Positions 1 through 12,040 of a stretch of 64,000 bases of DNA are shown here, piece by piece (the first letter of the stretch is position 1; each line of letters begins with the position of its first letter). The stretch spans positions 10,507,729 to 10,571,728 of the forward strand of contig CM036248.1 in NCBI GenBank assembly GCA_020698575.1, in the 5' to 3' direction. The DNA is from Bostrychus sinensis. Its lineage: Eukaryota; Chordata; Actinopteri; Gobiiformes; Eleotridae. The translations under genes and the position numbers were made by a program. The notes beneath the pieces were generated by a model. That model searched no databases. It was not told the DNA's origin and saw only the letters and a list, made by a program, of their open reading frames with translations.

Positions 1-316
1 AGGACACATTATGACTATGGAATGACTAAAAATATGTTCATTGCAGCAGGTCTTAAATAACTATCTCCATAACCAGATCTACTAACAGTGTTTAATCCAG
101 CCACCTGGGGTCCCAAGCCCAGATAAAATAGGTACATCAGGAAGTGCATCCGAGCATAAAATCTGTTACAAATCAATATCCAGATTACTGCATGTTTTAA
201 CTCAGCTTCAGTGTCTTCCTGGTTGAATTTACGCACACAGTTTCATTAGAGAAATCTGTCTTAGCCACAATCTTTTCTTTGGAAGCTAAAAGAAAAAAAC
301 AAAACATCTTCACTCT

Positions 317-1318
317 TTAACCCTCTGCACCCTGACACGTCGCTGGCAGCTGCTGAAGACATTTTTATTAAAATTAAAATATCTCTGTAACCATAAGCAG
401 TAGTTACTTAGTTTTTTTCTCCAGTTGAAGCTAATGCTAGCGGCGTTCAAATGCTGCTTTTTAATATCTTTGTAGCTTTTCTAGAGGTCAGTTTATGGCG
501 TCTGAGATTTTAATGTCTTTTGGGGACATTTTACAGTTGAGCGCCACCTAGAGGATGGAGCCAAATTTTGCACATTTCTAAAAAAAAAAAAAAGTCACAA
601 CCAATTATTTTACATCATTAGCTTTCGTTAGCTTGCACTGTAGTTGCCATGTTGATTACCCACAATACTTTGCAACTTGGTGACATCATTGGCCCTATAC
701 ACAGTAAATGCACAAGCAGTCGATAGTAAAATGTCAGCAAAAGCATAGCTGGGTGCTGAGATCTCTTTTTTAGTGCATACGATGTAAGAACTTGCACCTA
801 CAGTGTTCTACTTTGTTACTGCGCTTTTCAAGAGTTTATATTTTTATCAATAGTTTTATATTTTAATGAAAATCTGATTCATATTTGTTTTTCTCTTGTA
901 TTTAAAACAATTGTTTACCCCCAGAGCGCCTCGCACCTTTTTGAAATAAATGTATGCAGAATGCAAATAGTTTTACCTGCACTGTTTTTATTTGATATTG
1001 CACCTAACAAGTCTCTATACAATGTATTTTATTCATCAAAAGATATGTAAACATTTACTTTTGTGATTTTCAATAAGAGAGCTTTTGTTTACACAATTTC
1101 GCAGTTTTTTTCTTCTTTTGCCTTTTTGGAAAAGTAGGTAGTTTTTATTCTCAGCTGACATTGGAGCACACACAGACCTAAATTTCAGGTTGTTCTGAAA
1201 AAAATGATATAAGTAGCATCTCTGTGGATTGCTGCAATGAAATTTTATAGCCCTATTTATAAAAAAGTCTAGGCGAAGATAATTTGCCAAATATGGCTCG
1301 GGGTGCAGAGGGTTTTAA
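317..1318. mobile_element. piggyBac-like nonautonomous element with TTAA ends
   Basis: The left end reads TTAA then ccctctgcaccc; the right end reads gggtgcagagggtt then TTAA. The 14-bp inverted ends and TTAA flanks match the piggyBac insertion pattern. The roughly 1 kb interior has only a short minus-strand ORF (about 84 codons, 1,036-1,290, MANYLRLDFF) with no transposase motif I recognise. Confidence 0.65.
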
Positions 1319-1679
1319 AAACGACAACAGCAGTGACCCAAAGCAGCTCCAAAGCTAATGCAAAGAGACAACACAGGTCTGTCCACACTAACACATTCAT
1401 AAACTCACATCCACTTTACTACAACAGAGATACACACAGCACATACTAAACCTTCATACAGTATAAACCAGAGCACGACTGTCTCTATTGTCACTCCTGT
1501 AAATTATACACAGCTCTCTGAATATTTCATGTGGTGTGAAGCCCCTGACAGCGGTTCACTTCTGTTCATGTTTTCAATCTGAGCTGAAGACTGGGAGCTC
1601 CTCATAGACACAGAACCACAAACAAATAAACAACAAGGAGCTCAGATTTGGAAGCTGGAGGGAGATAATTGTCATGTAG

Positions 1680-1790
1680 CAGTGGTTCTCAAACTGTGGT
1701 ACAGGTCCCATTTGTGGTACTCGGGCTCTTTGTAATGGTTTAGTTCATGTTTAGACCTGGTTTAAATCCTGGTCTAGTTGCTCTAGTTCA
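1680..1790. mobile_element. end of a hAT-type element (cagtggttctcaaac family)
   Basis: The run begins cagtggttctcaaactgtgg and continues into a few gtttagacctg minisatellite units before a second terminus of the same kind (cagtgattctcaaac, 1,791). These are probably overlapping insertions of one family. Confidence 0.45.
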
Positions 1791-1825
1791 GTGATTCTCA
1801 AACTTTTTACACCAAGTACCACCTA

Positions 1826-2115
1826 TAAAGGTAAAGTTACAATAAGCGCCATGTGCTCGTACTGGTTTGAAAATGGTACTACAAAAAACAATGGTCTCTT
1901 TTCTGATTGGATGATCAGCAATGCAGTTTGAGAACCAAAACTAAAAATGTAAACAAAAACAACTTGGCCATTATGTAAAATATATTTTTAATTGTTAATA
2001 AATCAACTGTACCATTGTTATCAGTGAAACTAATATTTGATTTAAACATGTTTTACTTACACAGGTGGGTCATTTTTAGGAAATATAAAAATATATACTG
2101 CTCATAGCACATTTA
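1826..2115 (+). repeat. dispersed repeat, first copy of the 44759-45060 family
   Basis: Starts taaaggta and ends near cacattta. It is inserted in a degraded element that begins cagtgattctcaaac at about 1,791 and seems to resume near 2,140 with 12-bp minisatellite units and a gagtaccaccaga motif near 2,267. Confidence 0.65.
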
Positions 2116-2611
2116 ATGGGCTAAAATGGGTATAATCCAGGACGAGACTAGGCCTAAAATAAGACTAATGCAGGTCTAAACCAGGACTAAAGCATGTCTA
2201 AGCCAGGACAAAAAAAGAAATACATCTGTCCATAAATTGATTAAATCAGGAACTGCAAAAGACTCCTGAGTACCACCAGAAGAAGCCAGCGTACTAGCGT
2301 TTAGCTGTAGTTTTGTTAGGTTTAAGATTACATCACTATCTTTCTTTGGTTTTGACTTGGGTTTGTCCTGATTTAGGCTCATTTAAGCATTTTAAATGTA
2401 TTCACATAAAAGTACAGTTTCTTCAAAATAATACTGCACACAAGTGGAAGTCGACAAAATTATTACTTAAAGGTAAAAAGTATTACATTTGGTACAAGTA
2501 CAAAATAAAGTTTTTTTCTAACAACTGCAAATAGCATTCTGACAAATGTACTACTACTGTTGTATCACTAACTACTACTACTACTACTACCAATACTACT
2601 ACTACTGCTAC

Positions 2612-3080
2612 TGGGGTGACCACCTCAAAAAGTCCTAAAAGTGGGACCAGTAGTGCAATTTGGTGGGACAAGGAGGGACAAACTTGTGAAATAAAAGCTT
2701 TGATATTACACACATCTAACGCACTAAAGAGTCTAAACCTCATTTAGAGAAAGATAATTTGTTAAGTTGCTACAGTTTAGGGCTCATAAGAGCAGCCAAC
2801 AGCAGCTCAGAGCACCGTGGAGAGTATTTCCTGAAACACGGGGACAGCAACACACCAACCATATTTCAGCCCAGCAACATGGGACACCCACAAACATTTA
2901 TTCAACATTTTACACAAGGAACACTGACCTGACCTTGTTGTTCTTAACACGAATCTCACTTTTTATACGATCCACTGAGCACCAATGAAAAAGTGGGACA
3001 TTATCTGAATCAGTGGGACGGGGGACAAATGCCTAAATGGCTGTGCAGCACAACCAAAAGTGGGACAGGTGGTCACTCTA
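2612..3080. mobile_element. hAT-like element with gggtgaccac/gtggtcact ends
   Basis: The ends tggggtgaccac and gtggtcactcta are inverted. The flanks actgctac (2,604-2,611) and actactac (3,081-3,088) match at 7 of 8, though both lie by a (TAC) repeat, which weakens the point. Internal sequence is rich in gtgggac motifs. A related terminus (agggtgaccagacgtcc) is near 23,642. Confidence 0.5.
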
Positions 3081-3088
3081 ACTACTAC

Positions 3089-3225
3089 CGGAAGTTCTGC
3101 CGTTACACCTTTGAGCCTTTGAGCGAGCTTTACCCACATCGCCACACAAAACACTTCCACTCGTGTAGAGACTTCAAAATCCTTGGGTATTGCAAGTCTC
3201 TGTTTCTTGTCCCAGCAGGTAAGTC
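3089..3225 (+). other. exon-like segment ending in a consensus splice donor
   Basis: An open frame (within 2,993-3,283) crosses this segment and reads YYRKFCRYTFEPLSELYPHRHTKHFHS. It is followed by cag|gtaagt at about 3,220-3,228, a perfect donor sequence. No protein family was recognised and no acceptor stands out. It could be chance or a pseudo-exon. Confidence 0.15.
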
Positions 3226-3837
3226 ACTGTTGGGTCACATTAGACTATTTTTACTGCGCTCCTTCACTCACCTGCCTCTGTAAACCTCAGAGAGCATCAA
3301 ACACCGAACTAAAAATACCCCTGGTTTTATATTCAGCTCAGTGGCTCTGGTTTACAGATGATTTACAGTCACATCACAGGCTGCACGTTCAGTGGAGAGA
3401 CGGAGGGCCGCTGCATTGGGACTACTTTTACCTGCTCAGTATACGGCATATTTTTCATTATTGAAGTATCACAAACTCCCAATATTTGCATGAATACTCA
3501 CATTGCAATAACGCTATGATTTCACATGAGATGGAGATTTAGTCTCTGCCTGTCAAAATAAATAATCGTCCAATCAGAGCTCTAAATCAAACTGGGTTGT
3601 GTCCAAATAAAAAAGGGATGGTTTAGATCTGGTTCAGATTATTTAGACTTGGATTGGCCCCGGTCCAGTCCAGTGTGGGTCATTTGTGGAGAGATCGTGG
3701 ACCGACCTTGATCTGACCCAACTTTGAAATAACTACAGTTTTTTGGGTTACACAGGCTGCCAAAGGAAAGTGCACTACAAAAAAACAAAAAAAAACAAAA
3801 AAACCCAAAAACAAAATATGAACCCTGAACCAAATAT

Positions 3838-4088
3838 TACATAAGCTGTAAGCGGCCATGGATTCCCAACTTTGTTTTCTCCTGTTATCTCATTATAACA
3901 ACTTCATTCTTTTGTTTTCACAAGATAATGGCAGAATTTTCTCATTATAACAAGAAAAAAAGGTTAATTTTTCCGAGATAACAACATACTTTTCTCATAA
4001 CGACAAAACAGAAAGCATTACATCATTAAAACAAGACAAAAGGAGGAGAAAAAAAAAGTTATGAATCCATGGCTGCTTATGGCATATG
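3838..4088. mobile_element. small MITE with inverted ends (gccatggattc)
   Basis: The left part reads ataagctgtaagcggccatggattc and the right part is its near reverse complement (gaatccatggctgcttatggcat). The interior has tctcattataacaag motifs. About 250 bp, noncoding. Confidence 0.6.
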
Positions 4089-4102
4089 TAAAATATGAAC
4101 TA

Positions 4103-4553
4103 TTTTAACCATTTTATAATGTTTCCACCTCAAAAACAACCTGGAGTAGGATTTTGTTTCATTCACGTGTGTTTGAGTAATCCTGTTTCCTGATGCTGTC
4201 TCTTTGTCATGAGCTCAAACGCTCGATCTCACAGCTCTACGTAGAAACATGAAACCAGGAAGTGCTCCTGCGCATTTCTAAACACAACCACCGGACTCGT
4301 TCTAATAATATCAGAGCTTAAATTGAGGTCACTTCGAAGCAGTCAGCTCATTTATCTTTCTGTTAGCATCATGTTGCTAATAGCTGGGCTAAAAAGCCAG
4401 GTGTTCTCTGCAAAGTGAAAGTAGCAGCTCCCCAAAAGAACATGTTTCCCATACAAATGCAATATTTTAGGTTATAAAACGTGAAATACTAATGCAGAGG
4501 TGTCCAACGCTATTTCAAAAACCCAAAAAAAAACATAATATGTGACCATTAAA
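4103..4553 (+). repeat. ttaaaggtcc-family element, near full length
   Basis: Family landmarks in order: ttttaaccat, gtttccacctcaaaaaca, tcacagctctacgtag, gaaaccaggaagtgctc, cagctcatttatct, gttgctaatagc, cagctccccaaaagaa and a terminal cataatatgtgacc. The family ends in inverted aaaggtcc sequences in better copies. It is noncoding. Confidence 0.75.
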
Positions 4554-5001
4554 TCAACCTAAAGTTAGCTTTAGGCCATGTTGTTCTTCATCTCCTCCTT
4601 GTCACACATCATACGAACGCTTGGCCATGGCATATTTTACTGCCTCCCTTCACTATGTTTATGTTTTCAGTTGTTTCTTTTCGGCACTTTCTCCACTGTT
4701 AATGTAGTGCAGATCAACCAATAAGAGCTTGATGAAAGAGCCTAGATCAGTGATTTACAAACTATGACTTGAGTAGTTCTCACTTCAAGGTAAAAAGCCT
4801 CATAATTGTGTAAGGTAAATCTGGCATTAGGAAAGAAAAAAACTAAAATATGTGGCTGAGGCGTCAAAAGAATTTCAGGCATACTATGTGGTGGTCCCAA
4901 GCCCAGATAAATGAGATCTCTAGAACTAAAAGAGCAACTGAACGGGGCTTTCAATCATAGTGAGGAGAAATACATCACCTGTAGTGATTGGTCCTGTACC
5001 G

Positions 5002-5670
5002 CAGTGGTTCCCAACCTTTTTGGTCTTGTGTACCCCCCACGACCTGGCTTAGTCCTGGTTTGGACCCGGTGTAGTCCTGGTTAAGTTCTGGTTTGGACCC
5101 GGCTTAGTCCTGATTTAGTCTAAGTTTAGTCCTGGTTTGAATTGGTTTATTTCTGGTTTTAGACCTGATTTAGTTCTGGTTTAAAATCTGGTTTAGTTCT
5201 AGTTTTAGACTTGTGTTTTTCTGGTTTAGTCTTAGTTTAGCCCCGGTTTGACCTGGTTTAGACCTAGTGTATTTCTGGTTTAATCCCGGTTTAGACTTGG
5301 TTTAGTTCTGGTTTTAGACCAGGTTTAGTTCTGGTTTAAAATCTGCTTTAGTTCTAGTTTTAGACCTGTGTTTTCCTGGTTTAGCCTTAGTTTAGCCCTG
5401 GTTTAAATTGGTTGAAACATAGTGTATTTCTGGTTTATTCCCGGTTTAGACCTGCTTTAGTTCTGGTTTTAGACCTGGTTTAGTCCTGGTTTAGTTCAAG
5501 TTTTGTTCTTTAGTACTGCATTTTCCTGTTAATCCCTGTTTTATCACTCAGCATAGTCCTGGGTTAGTCCAGACTTAAATGCATTTTAAATTACCAAATA
5601 ACTCCATGTACCCCCTGCAATGTGCTTGTGTACCCCTAGAGGTCCCCGTACCCCTGGTTGGGAAACACTG
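5002..5670. mobile_element. hAT-type MITE carrying a 12-bp minisatellite core
   Basis: Left end cagtggttcccaacc and right end ggttgggaaacactg are inverted. Flanks ctgtaccg (4,994-5,001) and ctataccg (5,671-5,678) match at 7 of 8 as a hAT target duplication. Most of the interior (about 5,040-5,580) is a degenerate array of ctggtttagtc-type units. Outer parts have tgtacccc motifs. It is 669 bp and noncoding. Confidence 0.75.
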
Positions 5671-6454
5671 CTATACCGCATATATTTTTCAGTATGTGGC
5701 CATCAGTAAAAAATTAAGGTCTTGTTTTTTTTTTTTTTTGTTTGTCTGCTAATTTAATTTAGTTTTCATCACACACAAGAAAAAATGCATTCTTGCACTC
5801 GACATACACTCCAATCTAGTCTTCTTTAGATCTGTCTGGGCAGCTTGATGTTATGTAAGAAGGACTTAAAAACTATGACTATGACAACAGAACAAGTGGC
5901 ACACATTCAGCTGACAAGTTTGCATCACACCAAAGCAAACCATATCCAGATGCCTGTAGTCTCGCAGCTCCATGCGTCTTGAGGATGGGGTGAATAATTT
6001 AGGAGGTATTTGGGTCTTGTCATAAATAAGACGAACATGTCGGAGGTGTTACGGCGGAGATTGGAGCACCTTTGATCTCGGGGTCTGACTGATAAAAGAA
6101 GTGAGTAGTTTAGTCTTACAACATCTCAAAGTGATCCAGGTAACAGCTGCTGAGACACTTCCTCATTCAATTTAAACAAGAGCTAAACTTGTACAGAGAC
6201 GACTGGCAGATAAAAGAGCGGGTCCTCTGCAGAATAACAATGTACCACAGAAACACAGACGGAGGAAATGCTCAGTAAAACATGGTGTGACTACTCATGT
6301 ACTGTATTTTCGACTGTTGTGTATCAGTGGCCTTGTCAAGTTAAAGGAAAGAAAACAAGAGGCAGAAGAAAGTTAAGCAAAAGTACTGTTACTTCAAAAT
6401 AAAATCACTCAAGAAGAAATAGATGTACTCAGATAAAATATTACTTGAGAAAAA

Positions 6455-7442
6455 TAAGGGTGCTCCGATCGATCGGCCGCCGATCATGATCGGCCGATCA
6501 TGGCTAAAAATAGAGTGATCGGTGATCGGTAAAATGGGCCGATCAGAAGGGCCGATCAAATTACAATAAACACATGAGGCTCTCACATTTACTGTCCTGC
6601 AACTCCGGTTTGATTAAACAGCAGTAGCGTTATTTTAGCGGTGTTTTTAAGTTAAGCCCTGGTTATAACTAACACACACCTGCCCTGGAGGCGCTGCTTT
6701 GTGTCCCCGCTGTGTCCCCGCCTGTTTTAGGAGCGCACGGGACAGAACCGGCGCAGCAGTGCGTGTATTTGCAAACACCAACGTAAATAGAGCTACAGCT
6801 AACCCGCTAACATTTACGTTAAAAGGATTAAGAAAGTTCAGAGTCTGCCTGTGTCTTGTTGCGCGGAGAAAACTGTGCGTTTTGTGGCTTAAACTGCACC
6901 AAATGGCTGCTAATGGAAAGAGAAAGTAAAAAGGCAGCCCATGTGTCCGTGTGTCTGAGAGGAGCACCTTTCATCGTTGTCTTCTCTGCTCTCTTTGCAC
7001 GTTTTCTTCATTCAGACGTTGTCAAAACTGGCTGCAGGAGCTGTCTGCTCTTTAGTCCACTGTGTTTCAACCTGGTTTGGCTGCGCGTTACGCGGACACA
7101 GCCGCTGCACCCGCGGACTCGCATTAAAGGAACCAATTAAGAACAGCTGATTTTTACATCAGCGGAGCATTCAAACAAAGCCACAGACACTGGGCACACA
7201 TTAAAGACCAATAATGCAACAAAACCTCTTCTAAAACAAAAATAAGTAGAATTTTGTTGTTCTTTTATATTTACAAAGGCTACAGTATTTTTCAAATGGA
7301 ACTAATAATAGCCTGCATACAATACATTACTACATTGAAGACCACGTGATCGGTATCGGCCATGATCGGTATCGGCCGATCACAGCAGAGGCTGATCGGT
7401 GATCGGTGATCGGCCTCAAAAACCCTGATCGGAGCACCCTTA
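6455..7442. mobile_element. hAT-type element with perfect 8-bp target duplication
   Basis: Ends are taagggtgctccgatc and gatcggagcaccctta, fully inverted. Flanks gagaaaaa at 6,447-6,454 and 7,443-7,450 are identical. Subterminal regions on both sides are dense in gatcgg/ccgatc repeats. The 988-bp interior includes a GC-richer stretch with a 106-codon minus-strand ORF (6,647-6,967) that matches no transposase I know. It is probably nonautonomous. Confidence 0.8.
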
Positions 7443-7734
7443 GAGAAAAATAAATAGGAATTGAATATCAAGCAGAAAATACTATTTCCACTATTTATAC
7501 TCCTACTACTGCTACTATAATTGCAACTACTATCACTGCTACTATTACTGCTACTACTAGTTCTGTTATTACGACAACAACTACTGCTATCAGTATAACT
7601 ACAAATACTATTACTACTTCCCATTTTAGCACCAACATTAAAAAGTATTTTTCTTTATACCGAGGCTTTAAAATCTATTTGAGTAAAATTATGTAATCAG
7701 AAAGTACATATTCTTAAAAATAAAAAATACTGAC

Positions 7735-7990
7735 CCAGCTCATTTATCTATCTGTTAGTGTCATGTTGCTAATTAGCCATTTTATGCTCTGTCCATTCCC
7801 CACTGTTGCCAGCAGGGGGTGACAGACACCTAACCCAAGCGTTCTCTGCAAATCGAAAGTTACAGCTCCCCAAAAGCAGACTTTTGCCAAACATAGATAT
7901 TATTTTAAGTTATAAATGTGAAATACTAAAGCAAAGGTGTCTAAACTTATTTCAGAAAGCCTGAAAAAAGCATAATATGTGACCTTTAAA
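7735..7990 (+). repeat. ttaaaggtcc-family element, right part
   Basis: Starts within the family at cagctcatttatct and ends with gtgaccttta. It keeps the gccagcagggggtgacagac block. Confidence 0.7.
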
Positions 7991-8270
7991 AAGCACAAAA
8001 CCACACACTCTAATACACAACAATAATCTGTAGAAGATATTAAAATTACCAATAATTTGTACTGAAGGATGTATATTCTTCAAAAATGTTCTGTGTAGGT
8101 GGCCTGTGTAAAAAGTTAATCAGATGCACAGTGGCAGAGTGGTTAGCACTCCGGTCCGCTCTGGCAGCCAGCTTCGACCTGTCCTCCCTGTGTTACTGTG
8201 GGTTCTCTCTATGCTACTTTGTACTATGAACTTTACACATACTAAAAATCCAACAGGTACTCAACAAATA

Positions 8271-8505
8271 TTAAAGGTCCCTCATAAATTGACTTTTTTG
8301 CGTTTTTAACCATGTTACAATGTTCTCAGAAACATACCTGGAGTAGTATTTTGCTTCATTCACGCTTGTTTGAATAATCCTGTTTGCTGAACCCTTATCA
8401 ACATTTCAGTGCTTAAATTGCCGTCATTATAAGCACATTTATCTTTTAGTGTCGTGTGCTAAACAGCCATTTTAGGCGCTGTCCATTCCCCAGCTCCCAG
8501 AACTT
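8271..8505 (+). repeat. ttaaaggtcc-family element, left part
   Basis: Starts ttaaaggtccctcataaatt and breaks off after ctgtccattccccagctcc. It retains the element's left terminus. Confidence 0.7.
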
Positions 8506-9185
8506 CCTAGAGGCACACAACGGCTATTAACTTCATCATCTACTAATCCAACCTTTTTTCTAAATTTCTATTATAATAAAAAACTTGTCCAGCTGCACAC
8601 AAAAGCTACCTACATTTGTATAAGTCAAGCAAACCAAAGAAAATTATTATTATTATTTATTCCAGAAATACCACCATTACATCTCCTCTTTTCTCAACAT
8701 GACAAAGTGATTTTCTGAGTGCTACTAGCAGCCCCACTCGCTGTTCTCATTTTGCATTTTGTTTAGGATTATTTTCACAGGTGACAATGCAGAAATCATG
8801 GGAGCGATAATCTAATAACAATGTGTAGCGTATGTGAAAAGAGAGGGGAGGGGTTTCGTCGTGGGAGGGGGGGCATCTTCGGGATGTTTTCAGCAGCACA
8901 CGCTTGACATTTAGACACTCAGTGACAAAATACCTCTGAGAATAATCATCTTTGTTTGTATTGCACATCTCAAAAGTGAGTTATGAAGCTGCACACGGTC
9001 TGTAAATGTATTAAACAAGCAGAAAACAGCGGTGAATTAACTGGAAATGCCAAGAAACAAGAGGAGAAACATGCAGCGGCTTTACTACAGCTGCAGTATA
9101 TGGGCCTAGGACAGTATGAAGTCAAAACATGGCCGTACGCAGCATAGAAGTCACAGACGGCCGGACCTCCATATGTTTCTGTTAC

Positions 9186-10051
9186 TAGACTAAACCCGAT
9201 CTAAACCAGGAAAAAAACAGGACTAAATCAGGACTAAGCCAGGACTAAAACAGGACTAAACCAGGACTAAACCAGGACTAAACCAGGACTAAACAAGGAC
9301 TAAATGAGGTCTAAACAAGGACTAAACCAGGAGTAAACCAGGACTAAACAAGGACTAAATGAGGTCTAAACAAGGACTAAACCAGGACTAAATGAGATCT
9401 AAACCAGGACTAAACCAGGACTAAACAAGGTCTAAACAAAGATTAAACAAGGACTAAACCAGGACTAAATCAGGACTAAATAAGGTCTAAACAAGGACTT
9501 AACCAGGACTAAATGATGTCTAAACAAGGACTAAACCAGGGCTAAACAAAGACTAAACCAGGACTAAATGAGGTCTAAACAAGGACTAAATAAGGACTAA
9601 ACAAAGACTAAACCAGGACTAAATGAGGTCTAAACAAGGACTAAACCAGGCCTAAACAAGGACTAAACCAGGACTAAATGAAGTCTAAACATGGACTAAA
9701 TAAGGACTAAACAAAGACTAAACCAGGACTAAATGAGGTCTCAACAACAAGAACAAAACTAGGACTAAATGAGGAACTAAACCTACACTAAACCAGGACT
9801 AAATGAGGTCTAAACAAGGACTAAACAAGGACTAAACCAGGGCTAAACAAGGACTAAACAAAGATTAAACAAAGAATAAACCAGGACTAAATGAGGTCTC
9901 AACAACAAGGACAAAACTAGGACTAAATGAGGTCTAAATAAAGCCTAAACCAGGACTAAACGATGTCTAAACAAGGACTAAACCAGGTCTAACGAGGGAC
10001 TAAACCTACACTAAACCAGGACTAAATGAGGTCTACCCAAGGACTAAACTG
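9186..10051 (-). repeat. large 12-bp minisatellite (aggactaaacca units)
   Basis: About 860 bp of head-to-tail variants of aggactaaacca, with an alternating higher-order pattern in which aaatgaggtct and aaacaagg variants recur every three to four units. It is the longest array of this unit in the window and lies in the opposite sense to those at 5.0, 20.2 and 37.1 kb. Confidence 0.9.
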
Positions 10052-10059
10052 GCCGTTAA

Positions 10060-10500
10060 CATGAACCTCAGTCTTTCTAAAATCCTGTGTACGGCCCTGA
10101 CAGAGTGTAATGTAAACATAATAATACATTTAATAATGCATAAAAATCTGAAAGTGCTGTACATAGTGAATAAAAACAAGAAGCTAACACACAAAAATAA
10201 AAGCTTAAAGTAGGCTCCTAAAAAACTAAAAGTTTTCAGACCCTTTTTAAAATATTGAAGTGTTTGTAGAGTCCTAAGATGCTCTGGGAGTTGCTTTGGG
10301 TCGAGCGGAGGTTCCTTGCAGATGTTTGTGGTGTTCACTGAGGTAGAATGAGGCCTGTCCATGGACGCAGTGGTGTGTGAGGTTACCAGTGTTTTTAGAT
10401 TTGATCTGGAGGTGTATGTGGGAGCCAGTGAAGTGAGTGCAGGATGGGATCAGGTGTGATGTGCTCATATTTGCGCGCCCTCATCAGGAGCCTGGCAGCA
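10060..10500 (-). repeat. interspersed repeat of unknown family
   Basis: Read on the plus strand: aaagtgctgtacatag near the left, gttgctttgggtcgagcgga inside and ctcatcaggagcctggcagc at the right. A similar aaagtgctggacaaataata fragment lies at 54,057-54,076. An internal 109-codon minus-strand ORF (10,033-10,362) matches no family I know. Confidence 0.4.
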
Positions 10501-10581
10501 CAGTTGTATTGATATGTATGCAAACATTTATGGATAATTAACTAGAAGTACTCTGAGCCACAAGCCATTGTACGCTGCAAC

Positions 10582-10958
10582 TAGGGCCTGGCGCAGCCTC
10601 TATTCAGATTTTTTTTTTATCAGTACTTAAACGATACCTGGTTTTTGATACTGATAACTGAGCGATACATTTTCTGATTCCTATGGTGAGCTAATTCATC
10701 TTTCACAATCATAAAACACAATAATACTGAATAAAAGACAAATTTTTTGGGCAAAATTCTTAGCTCTAAGTTAAAGCCATAGTTTGTATGATTTATCCTG
10801 TGTTATTTATTTGATTCATACATGCCAAGGAACATTATAGGTCACACTATAGGTACTGAAACTTGGTATTGAATAATTATTATATATTTTTTTGATACCA
10901 GTAATATTACCTTTTCTTTCAATACCACAAAGGTATCGTTTAACTGTACCCAGCCCTA
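10582..10958. mobile_element. hAT-type MITE (gggctgggtac family), copy 1
   Basis: Starts tagggcctggcgc and ends gtacccagcccta. The interior resembles copies at 19,095 and 60,788 (cttaaacgatacctggttt, taattcatctt, cacaataatactgaataaaa). No target duplication remains. Confidence 0.65.
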
Positions 10959-11784
10959 GTCCCAAGTCCAGAAAAATGGAAAGGGTTGTGTCAGGAAGGG
11001 CATCGGTAAAATTTATGCCAAAGCAATTTGGGAATCACTGCACACCAGGAGGCAGATGCTGTTTTGAACCACATAATTTTATTCCCCTGGCTGTGCCATT
11101 ATCAAAAATTTAATTTCTAAACCACAAATACGAGTAAAAGAAAATTGTTTGTTTTGTTGCAGGAAAACTCAGTTATCAAATATAAGGGTCAGATTTAGAG
11201 TTTAATCTTTTTAGGAAAGGATAGTAATGGGCCAAGGAATAAATTTTCAAATTTTGGAGTTAATAGGGACTTTTGCAACATTGCGAGATATGACCAAAAA
11301 TTCCAACTCCAGTCAGTAGGGGTCAGTATCAGAACAAATCATGTTTTAGTCTGTGAAGACTCTCACTCAGTCCAGGGTAATTGCATCGCAACAAAAAGTT
11401 AAAAAATCAGTCATCTGGATTGGATTTTTTTACTTTTTGTTGCGAAATCATGTTTTAGCTTTTTACCATTGTGAGATATAGAGGATGTCAATGACTAGGG
11501 CATTTACCCCTGAACTGTAAGATCCCTGGTTTGAGTCCAGGTCTGAGCACTATATCTTTACCATTGCGAGATAGGGCCAATGTCTGTATGGAACTCTGTG
11601 CTGTGTTAGTGCAATAAAGAAATCTAAAACCAGTTGTTCAAAAGGCAAAATGAATATGTACTGTTTTATTGCAGCATAGAAAAAGATGAATGTAGCAATG
11701 CAGTGACTATTACAATTGAAAAAAACTCCACTGTCTCTTTAAGAAATGAGTGGGAGTGGGACAGCTGAGCTGTTAAAATGAAAT

Positions 11785-12040
11785 TTGGGCCCGTCTGCAG
11801 ATTATTTCTCTCAACACTGGACTGGATAAATGTGAGTAGGAGTCTAAAGCCCACAGGAGGAAAAAGGAGAGGAGCGACCAGTCTGTCCACACGTCCCGCC
11901 GTCCATCCTCCTGTCAATCAAACCGCCCCCCGTCCCGTCCTCAAACACTCAAGCCAATCACATTTAGTGGATGCTCAGTCTTCTCCGGGACAGCGCCGTA
12001 AATCTGCAGCAGGACGGCTCCGTAAGTACAGTAGGTTACA
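11785..12040. other. GC-rich unique segment, possible regulatory element
   Basis: Contains gtcaatcaaaccgcccccc, agccaatcacat and, at its right end, cgtaagtac, which resembles a splice donor. No protein family was recognised in the open frames. Confidence 0.2.

Noticed and set aside
7292..7624. 110-codon Ser-rich minus-strand ORF
   Set aside because: Product of a degenerate (TAC/ACT)n region; no start context or domain.
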